NCBI RefSeq assembly: GCF_037975245.1
Contig: NC_092561.1
Span: forward strand, 10,105,001-10,165,000
Direction of reading: 5' to 3'
Length of the DNA: 60,000 nt
Origin: Apostichopus japonicus
Lineage: Eukaryota > Echinodermata > Holothuroidea > Aspidochirotida > Stichopodidae
A program made the position numbers and the translations under genes. Positions 22,701 through 33,276 of this stretch are shown one piece after another; positions within the stretch are counted from its first letter, which is position 1; every line of letters begins with the position of its first letter. The notes below the pieces were generated by a model. That model was not told where the DNA came from, searched no databases, and saw only the letters and a list, made by a program, of their open reading frames with translations.

Positions 22701-25366
22701 ATGAGAAAATATGGTTATTTGGTGATGAAGTATGATATTATTCCAATGTGAAAATGGATTTCGTTATTTAGTGTTTTCTATTGTCGTATATTGGTTGGTT
22801 ATCACATCGTTTCAACTCCTAATTCTTTATTGATTATTTGATGTCAAAGTACATTCAGTTGCCATGGTAACGAAGAGTCTTAGTAAAGAATGAACTCAGC
22901 AATGGAGGTAGCTGAATTTATAAGATGTTTACAAAAGAACTAATATTTTATTAGGATGGGTTCAGATTTATAAGTTATGGGTATGATGGGATTTACATTC
23001 CATTGTGGATGCATATCTTTGGTCTTTTGATTGTATTCTTGTTATATATTGTACACACAGTAGTGTTATTAGATAAAACAAAGGTCAAGATTGTTGTGTT
23101 GAGACAGTGTCACCTGAGCTCTATTGATATTTGGAGAATTAACCTGATAGTATCGCTGGAATGTGTGATTATGACAGCATTGAGTGTTCGTAACATGAGT
23201 TGATTTCATTCTTTGGTATTTCCAGACATAACACTGTAGAAGGATTCATATCAACATTTCAATGGTTGAATTATGGGAATGGGGTGTCTTGATTATTTTA
23301 TGTCGTAGTGACCAATATTATATGATTTTTGGTTGGCACATCTCTATTACCTGTTATATTTATTTTTTAGGTAACTGTCCTTGAAGGTGTAAAACTATAT
23401 CTTTGTGAGGGTACATTTCTACTGGGTATCTGGATGGTGAGTCATGGTGTTTGGTAGTGATGATTATCTTATTTTTCAGTACAGTTCTGCTAAATTACTG
23501 CAAGGATATGTATTGGTATCATCGGAACTCTAATTCATTGTTGTTGTTTTTTTTAAACTTAATATTTGAGTAACAGTTTTGTTTACAACTTTATATTTGG
23601 ACAATACCCTCTACAGAATTTATGCTTCATATTTTATTGCGTGCACTTACAGAGAGAATTTAGTAAGCAGTATCAGTAAAAGAGGTGACTATGGTAAAGA
23701 TGATCAAGTACCTAAAATTGGCAACATGGGCTGTGACTTGCTTTAATTTAAGTTTTCTCTATAATCAACTATCTCGATTATGAAAGTGATGTTCCAGGTT
23801 GGAGATTTTCTATGCTTGATAAAACTTGTTTAACTTGCATAAGTTTTATACAGAAATTCAATGTAGGTTGTTTACGATGAAGCATGGAGCATAATTATAT
23901 TTTTTTCCTTTATTTATCCAAGTCATTTGAAACATGCTGTTGTGTGAGTGCAAACTTTATTTTATCGTTTATTTACTTTGGTTTGTAACTTGTGAATTCC
24001 ATGTTTCAGGAGCTGTTTATCCAGTATTGACAATATAGATCGACAGACCGTATACTTCCTGGTTGTGTGATTCTTTCCCGAGGCTTGCTACCTCAAATTT
24101 GCGTTCTTCTTCAGTATATATTTCAAAAGAAGCACACAACTGTACTGTATGAAGAAACTAAAAAGATCAACACAAAGCTCACACGAGAGAGAGGATGCTT
24201 GTCTATTTGGTTAACTTTTGTTAACTTGTAGCTGGATATATTGAAGTAACAATAACTTCCAGGGTGGTGAGAGATTTTGCCTTGTATCTTTGCATGTTAT
24301 TCTTTATCTATATAAGCCAAAGTAACATTAGATATGAGGATTTTATTAGAAAAGAGCCAAACTGTGGATCCATTCACTTGACTGCTAATCATTCATCATG
24401 CTGGTTAGGTGTTTTATAAGCATTTTCCAGCAATTTCAAGTTGATTTGTACAGTAGACCTAATTTTCAAGTTTATCTTTTATGGGTCTACCTTGAAGTTA
24501 CTTAGTTGTAAAATCCAGAAATAAATGCTTAAATAATATTGCTATTGTGCTGCCCATGCTCATTGAATTCTTCGTGTCCTCCGAACATGATCTACGGGAA
24601 CTGCTGTTGCCAAGCAACATGTGAAGATCCCAACGTAAAATCTTGTTGTAATAGTGACTGTTTGGGTGGTGAAGGTTGCATCTGTCCAGCTGGTTTCTTA
24701 ATGGAAGGGACTAACTGTATCAATGCGGGTGTTTTGTAACAGAGACCAACTTAGTTTTACCAGTGAGTATCAACATAACTTTAATTTCAATGTCACGTGA
24801 CTATGCATGCGAAGTAGTAATGGCACTTAACGCTACCTGACGTTGCGATAATGAAAAAAATATATAAGAAACAATCCATTGAGTTATAAATGCCATGTTC
24901 ATATTTTCATCAATTCAATTCTAGACTGGAGAAACATACATCAATCATAACTGCACACAAAAAGTGTCCTTGTAACAACAACCAACTGATCTGTGAAGAC
25001 TACAGCTGCACTACTTCAATATTTGTGGAATTTGGTGAAAATTGCCTTGCTCACGTTGCTCTTATTTCACAAGGTTGCTTAAAATGGGCCAGTAGAAAAT
25101 CTTGTCTAAGATGGATGCGACATAGAAGAAGTAGTAGTCTACATAGAACAGAAACACAATTTTTAAGGGAACAGGATGTAGTATATGTATGCCTAAACCC
25201 CTCGACCCAGACAAACTGACTACTCCACGGGAGACTTTAAAAGACTAGAAATATTGTTATTTTGTTAATGGTAAATCGAACAAAAAAGGTACTTACTGCC
25301 GGCTTCCGTCATATCGATGATGATTAGGGCCAACCGGAAAAGCTGAAACAATTTCTTTCTCTTCAT
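19474..25366 (-). CDS. BAK/BAX-like Bcl-2 family protein, three exons
   Basis: Exons (transcript order) 25366-25297, 21740-21661 and 19770-19474 join in phases 1 and 0 to give about 148 residues. Exon 2 contains RLATIGDD, very close to the BH3 core of vertebrate BAK (RQLAIIGDD). Exon 3 has an AIYQSFETTMDIF helix like BAK's AYEYFTKIATSLF, then DPYKVALVV in place of BH1 (NWGRVVALL), and ends with FVSNHFPIWLGG at the BH2 position. The distance from the BH1 valine to the BH2 tryptophan is about 45 residues, against about 43 in BAK. The family controls mitochondrial outer-membrane permeability. Odd points: BH1 lacks NWGR, the protein stops right after BH2 with no C-terminal membrane anchor, and the N-terminus (LFQLFRLALIII) is hydrophobic. 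The join of exon 1 is the weakest part. Assignment rests on motif order, not a search. Confidence 0.5.
19970..20860. repeat. Dispersed ~1.1-kb repeat, copy 2
   Basis: Same order of landmark words as 4130-5240 and the same orientation, including the ACACAC run and 'atgccatcaccatcg' at the end. Lies inside intron 2 of the BAK-like gene. Confidence 0.7.
20861..21660. other. Rest of intron 2 of the BAK-like gene
   Basis: AT-rich sequence with no recognised feature between the dispersed repeat and exon 2. Confidence 0.4.
21661..21740 (-). CDS. BAK-like gene, exon 2 with BH3 motif
   Basis: Acceptor 'cctttctccttag' and donor TGGCAG|GTGAGA (read on the minus strand). The exon has 2 leading bases and 26 codons, with an amphipathic helix holding LEDVATRLATIGDDFQ. 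BH3 consensus Leu-x3-(Ile)Gly-Asp is present. Confidence 0.6.
21741..24530. other. Intron 1 of the BAK-like gene, upstream of the TIL fragments
   Basis: Long AT-rich stretch. A plus-strand segment near 22090-22243 ends at GTGG|GTGAGT and could be a non-coding first exon for the TIL-type fragments downstream, but nothing proves it. No repeat family was recognised. Confidence 0.3.
24539..24739 (+). pseudogene. TIL-type cysteine-rich domain exon, probably broken
   Basis: The frame reads CPPNMIYGNCCCQATCEDP, then NSDCLGGEGCICPAGF and NCI, matching the trypsin-inhibitor-like (TIL) cysteine pattern C-P-x-N-x(5)-C...C-x-C-P-x-G-x...C. TIL modules occur in von Willebrand, zonadhesin and IgGFc-binding-like secreted proteins. 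There is no ATG, and no AG acceptor lies close before the domain, so this exon cannot be spliced as it stands. A possible donor is GCGG|GTGTTT near its end. It lies antisense within intron 1 of the BAK-like gene. Confidence 0.55.
24924..25060 (+). pseudogene. VWC/TILa-like cysteine exon with frameshift
   Basis: After acceptor 'tcaattctag' one frame reads TGETYINHNCTQK. After an extra or missing A in the A-run near 24958-24964 another frame continues KCPCNNNQLICEDYSC. Together these form the 'C-x-C...C-E-x-x-x-C' unit that commonly follows TIL domains. The frameshift, and the loss of cysteines further on, mark it as decayed. It is probably the next exon of the same former gene as 24539-24739. 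Confidence 0.45.
25297..25366 (-). CDS. BAK-like gene, putative first exon
   Basis: ATG at 25366-25364 opens 23 codons (MKRKKLFQLFRLALIII, DMTEAG) plus one base, then donor GGCA|GTAAGT. The basic-then-hydrophobic start looks like a signal peptide or signal anchor, unusual for Bcl-2 proteins. Phase 1 matches exon 2. It could instead be the first exon of a different gene. Confidence 0.45.
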
Positions 25367-26517
25367 TATGTTCTTAGTTGACCGTTCTACTTGTCATTGA
25401 TGTTCTCCGTTAGGCTTTGATTGACTGAGTTGGATCATTTGATGTCTTTATATATAAACTACGTAATCTAGTCTCAACATATATGTATATGTATTAATTT
25501 AAAGCTGATTGGACGAAATGAATAAGTATCAATATTAAGAGCACGAATCGTACAGCGACATTGCGACGACGTCATTTATTTGACGGAAAACCAGCTTTGT
25601 CACATAGGTTTATATTTAGGTATCTCGTTATTTGATAGAAGTGGGTAGAGTTGCAGTACATTATCATATGTAAGCAATAAAATGACTCAAAATAGAGTGA
25701 CTGGTTCATGAGTTACCTTACTGCAGATATATTAAAATAATGATAAAACAGATTGAAGCAAATCTTTAAAGAGAACTGACTTGGAAGTTTAATGACAAGT
25801 TTTTTGTTTTAATGTTCAGCCAAGTTTTGCTTTGCACTTTCAAATTCATTCTTTTTTAAACAAATATCACTATACCAAAAATAATGTAGATTAAAATTGG
25901 TCCTTATAGTGGTTATAAAAGGAAAGCTTTGGAAGAACTTCAATTCAATGTTGGAAAGGTCAATATGTCAAAGGATAATACGTGTTCCTAAAAAATAGTG
26001 CAACGAGTATATCATATATATATATATATATATGTCTTAAGATTTCCCTATATTTTCTGTCTTCAGAAGTTTCATTTATTTAAGCCAAAGCTTGTGCTAT
26101 TTCCATTTTTTATGCCTACGTCTTTCTTGACGGTGGGGTATGTAATATCCAAGATATACAATGTGCTACCCCTTTATAACTGCAGCTAGGCTCATTTATA
26201 ATCTGTGGTCTCGTTGCTGTGGCCTTTTGACCTCTCTCTCTCTCCAGTAGTCGATACTCTTATCTTTATACATAAACAATGTATAATTCATTGCAAAGTA
26301 AATGCTGAAACTAAATGTTGCGTGGAATGCATCGAACATAGCTATTTCTGTTTTGGTGACATATTTTTACTTTACTCTAGAGATCAATCATGATGCTCAC
26401 CAAATCTCACCAAATCATTTGTGAATCCTAACGCCGGATCTCGAAAGAGATGCTTTTAACAAACTCTGTTAAAAAAAATGGAAATAAACGACCAAGGAAA
26501 ATTAATATAAATACATT
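25367..26517. other. Intergenic; short AT microsatellite
   Basis: No gene seen. A (TA)n run of about 20 bp lies at 26012-26032. Includes the region upstream of the putative first exon of the BAK-like gene, where no promoter motif was recognised. Confidence 0.4.
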
Positions 26518-26612
26518 TCGAATTGCAATCAGTTGGGAAACCCAGAACAGTGAAAAAATGTCCAACCTTCACCGAGATTCGAACCCGGGCCTCCCACTTT
26601 ACATACAATATA
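26518..26612 (-). repeat. tRNA-headed SINE, copy 1, truncated by a hAT end
   Basis: Read on the minus strand it contains a B box (GGGTTCGAATC), then 'tttttcactgttctgg' and 'tcccaact'. It matches 27557-27682 but lacks the A box, because the hAT-like element begins at 26613. Confidence 0.65.
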
Positions 26613-27395
26613 CAGGGTTCTGCCCAGGGTAGATTGAGTGCCGGCAGGACTATCTAAGCGGAGCGCCACCATCGGTTGGCGCGGAGCGTACAAGAAAATT
26701 TTGGGTTTTGGAAACCCCCCAGATGGCCGGAAACGGCCCTTCCCGAGTATTCTGAGCCACATATAGACAGCTTTGAAATGAGATCTCATATCTGGAATTT
26801 TTCATAATTAATGAAAAAAGTTAGGACAAATATCTGGAGCACCAGAGTACAGACCAGCCGGTGGTGCCTATTAAGTATACTAAAAAGCAATAGCAATGCA
26901 CCGTGCACGTGGCTGACTAGTTCGTGTAGCCGTCACGTATAGTCACTACGAGGCGGAGTGCGCTGGTCGTGCCTAATGCAATATGATGTAAATTCACCCA
27001 CTACGAAGGTTAACGGCCGTATGTGTACTAGCTAGCTGGATAATGCCTGTGTCTCGCGCGATAAAAATAGATATAAATGAAACTATCAAAAGTACGATCG
27101 GGAGTTGGAAACGGAAACAGTCATTGGTCTGGAATGCGGAACTCTGGTAATTTTTACTAAGTATGACACTGTGATGTGTTGGATATTTTGAATTTGAACA
27201 GTTATGAACTGGATTTCCCCTAGTCTCAAACAGATTGTTTCTGTACGTTCGACCCTCCGGCTATGGAGCTGTTTTTTGGAGTTCCTATCGAAAATAAGTG
27301 CCGGTCGGAAAAGTCACTCAGGCAGATTGTGGTGGTCGGTAATTCAGCGTGCTGGTCGGGCCCGACCGGCGCCGACCGGCAGCGGCAGAACCCTG
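26613..27395. mobile_element. hAT-like element with CAGGGTTCTGCC ends
   Basis: TIR CAGGGTTCTGCC (left) and GGCAGAACCCTG (right) are perfect 12-mers. Flanks share only AATATA (6 bp) in AT-rich sequence, so an 8-bp target duplication is not proven. The left 130 bp, inverted, carry the subterminal module with GTACGCT, GCGCCAACC, ATGGTGGCGCTCCGCTTAG that is shared with four other hAT-like ends in this window. The right end is GC-rich, with repeated 'gaccggc' words. No transposase frame. Confidence 0.7.
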
Positions 27396-27471
27396 AATAT
27401 ACATATAAAATAAGAATATATAGAAAAGTAATATATATACATAAATATTTACATAAACATATATATATATA

Positions 27472-27556
<85 letters not shown>

Positions 27557-27557
27557 A
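27396..27557. repeat. AT/GT compound microsatellite
   Basis: (TA)n with interruptions from about 27427 to 27538, followed by (TG)n at about 27539-27557. It forms the 3' tail of the minus-strand SINE at 27557-27682. Confidence 0.9.
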
Positions 27558-27682
27558 TAATTGAAAATGTAATGAGTTGGAAAATCCAGAACAGTGAAAA
27601 AAACTTCCAGCCTCCACCAGGATTCGGACCCGCCCCCCCCCCCCCGCTTTAAATGTTGACACCCCAACCACTAGGCTATGGA
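27557..27682 (-). repeat. tRNA-headed SINE, copy 2, with A and B boxes
   Basis: Minus strand: A box 'TAGCCTAGTGGTTGGGGTG', a G-rich expansion (C13 run on plus), B box GGTCCGAATCC, body 'tttttttcactgttctgg' and 'attttccaact', then the CA/TA microsatellite tail. Length and layout are typical of tRNA-derived SINEs. Confidence 0.75.
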
Positions 27683-27839
27683 CGCTGATGGTATGAGAAC
27701 AAAGCACTCAGGATTATCAGCTGAGAATATAGTGACTTTCTCTACAAAATGCCAAGTTCATATTTTTATTTGGACTATCCCTTCAACAAGTAAGTGGATG
27801 GAACTCAGAAAGAAACTTAGGGAATGGGTCATATTTGCA

Positions 27840-27945
27840 AAGGTACCTACCATGACCGAAACTTCGTGCGCGAAGCACCCCCATTTGAACTCTTTGGCCC
27901 CCAGACCCCCCTCCCGGCCTCCACTGAAAAATTCTGGTTCCGCCA
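27840..27945 (-). mobile_element. Solitary hAT-like terminus
   Basis: The right end reads CCGCCACTG at 27945; inverted it is CAGTGGCGGAACCAG, the CAGTGGCGG class of hAT tip seen also at 57435. It is followed inward by 'ttttcagtggaggccgg'. No matching left end was found nearby. Confidence 0.45.
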
Positions 27946-28689
27946 CTGGTTGCGATCAATATACAATTAATAAAGTGCGTTTTGCAGCTCAATGAATCAT
28001 GTATTCATTGGCAACTGCAACAAAGAGGTATTTACGAACCATTCTATTAGTATTATATTAGCTATATGCCTTAGTCGCTCGATAGTAATACCTGTTCACG
28101 ATAACTACAATCGAAGGGAAAATATGGTCTTTCATAAAGCTTCTTTTGTATTTTAAATATACCATTTAGTTTCTTCATTAATGGCGGTGAGAACTAACTA
28201 TTCGTTTTAATCAAAGTTGGATTGTATGAATCATCTGAAAAAGAACTGTTCTTTGATGAGAACAAAAACTTATAGAAGAGCATCATGATTGATTCTAATA
28301 AACCATTTAACAAGGTGCACGCGAAGAAGGGAGATGTTCTTTTAAATTGAGGTTAAAAAAGGTCGGAAAGGTTAACTGTAATAAACAAATGCACACGCGA
28401 TCATATAATTTGCTGCTATAGTTGTTCATGTCCTACAGGCACTAGTCAAGGAGGTGTTACTCCTGGGGGCATTGGCAGGGTCTGTAACAGGTAGAAGTTG
28501 ATATTCGAAACTTTACATTCAACGTTATTGGCATCAATCGACTGTTGAGCTACACATTTCCTTTTTCTTTGTTGCTCGTTATCAATCTTTTCAGAGCAGC
28601 ATGGACATAGGTGATATACAATGAGTGTGATGCACACCTCCTGGACAGAAATTATAATTGTCAATGGGTGACCGAGTGCGAATTCTGGT
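27946..28689. other. Intergenic, no feature seen
   Basis: AT-rich sequence; open frames are short and without recognisable domains. Confidence 0.4.
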
Positions 28690-29745
28690 TAATTTTTATT
28701 TATTTTTTATTATTGTCATCTTTAATGAGGGTAGTCCTGCTCAGTGCAGAAGCACTGCTGTCCAGAGGAGCCCTCAATAAAAAATACATATACAAGATTA
28801 AGCAGTAGAAAAACGATAAACATCCAAAGCACAAAAAGGACGGCAAAAATATAGACAAACAAATATCAGACATCTAAACAAAATATATAAGTTTTCATAC
28901 TGCGCTTAAACTATTAACATTTTGGCAAGCATTTCAAATTTGGGGGAAGACTGTTCTACGACCTGCCTTTAGAAAATTTAAAGGACTTTTTACCATTCCC
29001 AGATCTAAAAGTAGCAAGTAAAACATTATTAGAGCAGCTAGATCTAGTTCTGTACGAATGACTATCTCTCAGTAGAATAATATTATCAGTAAGGTAATCT
29101 GTAGCCAGGCCGTGGACACGTCTATACATTAGAATATTCCTGAATATAATACACGTTGACGGTCATTCAGCCACTTCAATTCAGCAAAAATATCTTTAAC
29201 ATGCACATCCCGAAGCCCACACTACCCGGGACTAATCTAGCTGCACGATTTTGAAGAATTTGATCCCCGTTCAACCAATTTGTTCGTCACCGTAGTCCAA
29301 ACGGCAGAACAATAATCAATATATGGGGTACAATTATAGCGTTGTACAGAGTATTGCGTGTATGCTGGTCAACATACCATCTTAGTCTTTTTAGAATACC
29401 CAGTTTCTGTGATATTTTTGCCGTAATTTTGTCAATATGTTTCTCCCATTTAAGAAACGGGTTAAACCACATTCCAAGGTATTTGAATACAAACATATTT
29501 TCAAGAATATCATTATCAAGCTTAACATTGAGGGGATTAACATTTTTTATAATTTGAGAAGAGCCAAATGTTATAACCTGGGTTTTAGAAGCATTGAGTG
29601 TCAGCTTATTAGTGTCCATCCAATGAGAAACCGCTTTCATGTCCAAATTTATGATCCTTTCAATATCTAATTCGTTTTTTGAACTATACATGATGGCAGT
29701 TTCATCGGCATGAAGAAAAATCTTACAATTCGAAACTACATCATT
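28690..29745 (-). mobile_element. 5'-truncated LINE, CR1/L2/Rex1-like, decayed
   Basis: Minus-strand protein starts within reverse transcriptase at FLHADETAIMYSS, a mutated form of the catalytic Y/F-A-D-D-T block, so catalysis would be lost. It continues DTNKLTLNASKTQVITFG, FKYLGMWFNPFLKWEKHID, KLGILKRLRWYV, then by frameshifts DYCSAVW, YRRVHGLATDYLTDNI and NSLPPNLK-like pieces. The 3' UTR contains 'gggctcctctggacagcagt' and ends 'ctcattaaagatgacaataa' with an A-rich tail near 28690, typical of CR1/Rex-type 3' ends. The 5' end is truncated near 29745. Confidence 0.85.
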
Positions 29746-30889
29746 GTTTGTAAAATTCTTATCGAAGTAAACCTTTCCGCTTAATGCCGCACATATAAAT
29801 TTTGAATCCAACCAAGATTTTTACTTTCTGATAACTCACTTTTTTTGACATACAGTTCTCCTATGATCCTGTGACGTTATCACAGCCGTTTTGAAGGTGG
29901 GGACGTTTCACAAGAAACTATTTGTGCTACAAGTTTCATCGAAATCGATTATTCTTTCGGCTTTTAGCCTTAGTTTGAAAATATGGCCACTTTATCACTT
30001 TTATACACTTCGTCGTCATCCCCACAGGTAAAAAAAAATGGGGGGACTCGTATATTATTTTATCTTTCATGCCGTTATATAATACAACACAGCTGTTTTT
30101 AAATTCATGCTGGAAATGTAACAGAAAAAGTTTGCTTTTCTAATGTTGTGTATGATGTGTGTGTTTTTGTGTGTGAGATTGGGGGTAACTTTGACGTTTT
30201 TGCATGGTTTGCGCATATAACCATTCAAATCAGGCTCTACCAAATCTGGTAACATTGATTTCTTCCTCTTATAGAACAGTTTTAGAGGTAAATGCAACAA
30301 TTTTCACCCAAATAAATTGAACAGTTGGACAAACTGAGCAACTACGAATTAATGACTAAACATTCTTTAAAATATGATCGCTATATGCTTAATTCGTACA
30401 TGAGCAAAATTACAAAATTCGTTATAATGTCAATGGTTGAGATTTGTCAACTTGATTTGATTTCAAGGGCAAAACCGGGTTAATTACATAATTTGCAAAA
30501 TGTAACTTAAAGAACAAATTATCTCGCTATTTACCGTGAGAAAATGATACTGCATCTCGGTAGCGGGGTCTCGAAGTGAAATATGTTAATAACAATAGTT
30601 TTATAATGACATGCAACCCGTCCTCGCTCGTAAAGAATGCAACACTTCTGGTTCAATTGGGTTGAGGATGGGTGCGAGAGCACTCCTTCCGCAGATTGTT
30701 CTCTGTTGTTGTTATATTTCGAATCAGCCTGCTGAACTTAAGTAGTAAGCTATTCAAATATTTTCCATCACTGCTCATATACTAGCCGTGCGGCTGGGCT
30801 ATAATGTTTTTTATTCACTTTTCTTAAAGGATGAGTACATCATTTACAAAAGGGCAATGCGCAGCCTATTAATGAGCAAATAAGAAACC
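29746..30889. other. Intergenic, no feature seen
   Basis: No gene or element recognised; contains GTGTGTTTTTGTGTGTG near 30158. Confidence 0.4.
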
Positions 30890-31340
30890 AGAAAGTCAAA
30901 GATTTAGTGATTCCTTGCCCGTAGGAGATATTTTTTAAGGGCTTTGAATTCAAATTCAGAGTTCTGGATATATCATGTTTGTAAGGTATTGTAGGGCTTT
31001 GTTAAACCCCAAATGAGTTTTGACCTTCACCAAAAACAAACGGGTTCTTTTAGTGATATGGGTCATTGACCTACCAAGTACAAGCTCCATGAATGTTATA
31101 TTTAATAACCAACATCCCATACATACACACCGACCGTCACCTCAGCATAAATTTGTTTGCATAAATTTGAAAGTATCTTAGGTATACCGTAGAATGGGTT
31201 TTCAGAACACTACCTCTCTTGACCTCAAGCAAATTGACCTCTATGATATTCCACAGCGACTTTGTTCTCACCAAGGGCAATCTACATGCTAAGTTTTTAC
31301 ATCAACATAATTTCACTTTTAGAAATATTTTTTACAATAT
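30890..31340. repeat. Dispersed repeat, short third copy
   Basis: Contains 'gtgattccttgcc', 'gttctggatatatcatgttt', 'cctaccaagtac', 'acatacacaccgaccgtcac' and a following 'gacctca'/'gacctct' pair, in the order of the copies at 4130-5240 and 19970-20860 but with deletions. Confidence 0.45.
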
Positions 31341-32408
31341 TTTCAGACTGTTTTTCTGTATTTTTCATTCTCCTGACTACGTTTAGCTGACCATACACGT
31401 ATTGCTGAACGAGGAATAATAAGATTAATTAAATGAGTTACTGTCGATATTTGTTACTGAGAAATGTTTGATTACGTCTGTTATCCTACATTTCATTTCC
31501 CAGTAACCGGTTTTGGCAGCTTCGGGTGTGTCAAAAAAAAAACAGCATCAGATCATTAAAATCATTAACAAGACATTAAACCACATTGTCGTATTGTGCC
31601 AGTTTCTGGAGAAGGTGTGTATCGGGCATGAGGGGTACAAAGGAGAGAGTCGGAGACCCGAGTATCGGTGTTACTTGAATATACCCTCTTTAAACTCTTT
31701 TTAAGGACTGATATTTTCTAAATCAGTAGTGTTATGTTATCACTATAAGGTAAAATTCATTTTCATTCTCGCTTCTTTATGGTGAAATTAAAGCTGTATT
31801 GTTACTAAGATCAGCGTATGTATTAGGAAATGCTATATACAAACTATATAGCAGCAACACCCCGCTAGAGAAGATAAAGAGTTACCATAGCACTGATTAT
31901 GTAATTTTGGACTTGGTCTAGTCTTCGCCCTCTCATATGAATGAACATTCAAAGTCCGAAAGGAGCCCAGTTACTCGATATATCTCTTCAAGAAATGGAC
32001 GCACACTTTTGAGCAGTTTTCATGTTAGTTTCGGTCGATTATCTACGCAGTACAATTATAATGCAGTTCAGTATGTTACCTAATCAAATTGCCTTTCAAA
32101 CAGTTGAGTAAAAAGGGAAACAAATCGTGCCTGGATTTCGGATTTGTTTTGTGCATGTGGTTACGATATTTTTTGGCCTAACCAGACTTTCATGGCATAT
32201 ATTCCCGTTGCTTTTGCTTTATTTACCGCATGAAATTGCAAACTTACTCTAATTGACATTGCAAAATCGTACAATATGTCTACATGACAATTCTCGTTAA
32301 GTAAGTAAATATATTTGTCATTCTCTCGAGAAACAGACTATGGTGACGTATAGCGGGGGCAGATGGACATACAGCTTAATTGTACACTTGTCTTAAAACC
32401 GGCCCGGG
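31341..32408. other. Intergenic, no feature seen
   Basis: No exon, repeat or transposon end was recognised. Confidence 0.4.
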
Positions 32409-32998
32409 CATTTTCCACCTAGACCGGCCCATTATTCATTGATATGCTATTTACATAGTGATCGCCGTCCTGGGGGAGGGTTCCCTTCCCATTGAAAGTT
32501 TTTTGAAGTTAAGATGCAAAATGGTGCTATATTTCTCAATTTTGTAGGTTACAATAATCCTTTAAAAATGACCCAAAAATAATTTTCTAGAAGCAACACT
32601 AGATTAAACTGAGGAAAGATAAAAACGTTAACGAAATAGACAAAAATATATGTTTTAGACTGGATTTTATTTCGTTTTCGAGCATTTTGTGACAACATGC
32701 TTGAAAAAAATAGAAAAAAAAAAATAAAAGCCATTAGCAGGGACGGGTTGCTAATAGCACGTTCTTTTGTTACGAACTAACAGACTAACTAACATGTTGA
32801 TTTCATGAGCTGATTCCTACAGTTAAAAATATATTTCTACACAGCCCATCTGTTTTCTATTAATTACTTTGAAAATGGGCTGTAATTTTTACCAGACTCC
32901 CCAGCCCACCGACCCACTGGGCAATGCCCAAATGCCCGTGTGGCCAGTCCGCCACTGATATTTGTACAATAGAACTATGAAAAATAGCAAAATTGGAC
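32409..32998. repeat. Dispersed ~590-bp repeat, copy A
   Basis: Nearly identical to 47379-47972 along its length: 'cattttccacctagaccggc', 'gtgatcgccgtcctggggga', 'ccactgatatttgtacaata', 'gaactatgaaaaatagcaaa'. A CCGCCACTG hAT-type tip occurs at about 32950-32958 in both copies, so the unit contains a fixed transposon end plus flank. No coding capacity. Confidence 0.85.
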
Positions 32999-33085
32999 AG
33001 TCTGCCACTGCCCGTAAGTAATGTTCGACCCCATGTGTAATCCATGCTGAAATTTACTCCGTAATTCCATAGTATATTACTACTC

Positions 33086-33276
33086 TTTAAGAAAAAAGTC
33101 GCCCGGGAAAGAACCTGGGCACGAAAACCAAACTACCGAACGACTGATCCGCTCTCAACCCCAGTCCCCTTGCATCGGGACTGTGGCTGTGTGATCATCG
33201 TCGGGTGTGCATCACCATTCCCCTCGAAAGGGAACAGATACAACACATGATCCTAGCCAAAAGGCCGAGAAGCGAG
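33086..33276 (-). ncRNA. U2-snRNA-headed element, copy A
   Basis: Read on the minus strand from 33276, the first 45 bases match the 5' end of animal U2 snRNA at about 41 positions, including CGCTTCTCGGCCTTTTGGCT and TATCTGTTC. The branch-recognition GTAGTA reads GTTGTA. The following ~145 bases are not U2: a CCCTTTCGAGGGG hairpin, a GGTTTTCG stretch, a terminal stem CCCAGG-TTCTTT-CCCGGG and a T6 run. Copy B at 44065-44229 shares this body, so it is a family and not one random chimera. Most likely a SINE with an snRNA head; an snRNA-like transcribed RNA is the alternative. Confidence 0.6.

Noticed and set aside
27263-27707. 129-codon frames on both strands
   Set aside because: They are translations of the TA/TG microsatellite and SINE.
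30700-30755. rRNA-like words 'cagcctgctgaacttaag'
   Set aside because: Similarity to the 28S 5' region is too short and does not continue.
33232-33276. Genuine U2 snRNA gene
   Set aside because: Homology stops at position 45; no U2 stem IIa, Sm site or 3' stems follow, and the branch-recognition site is altered.
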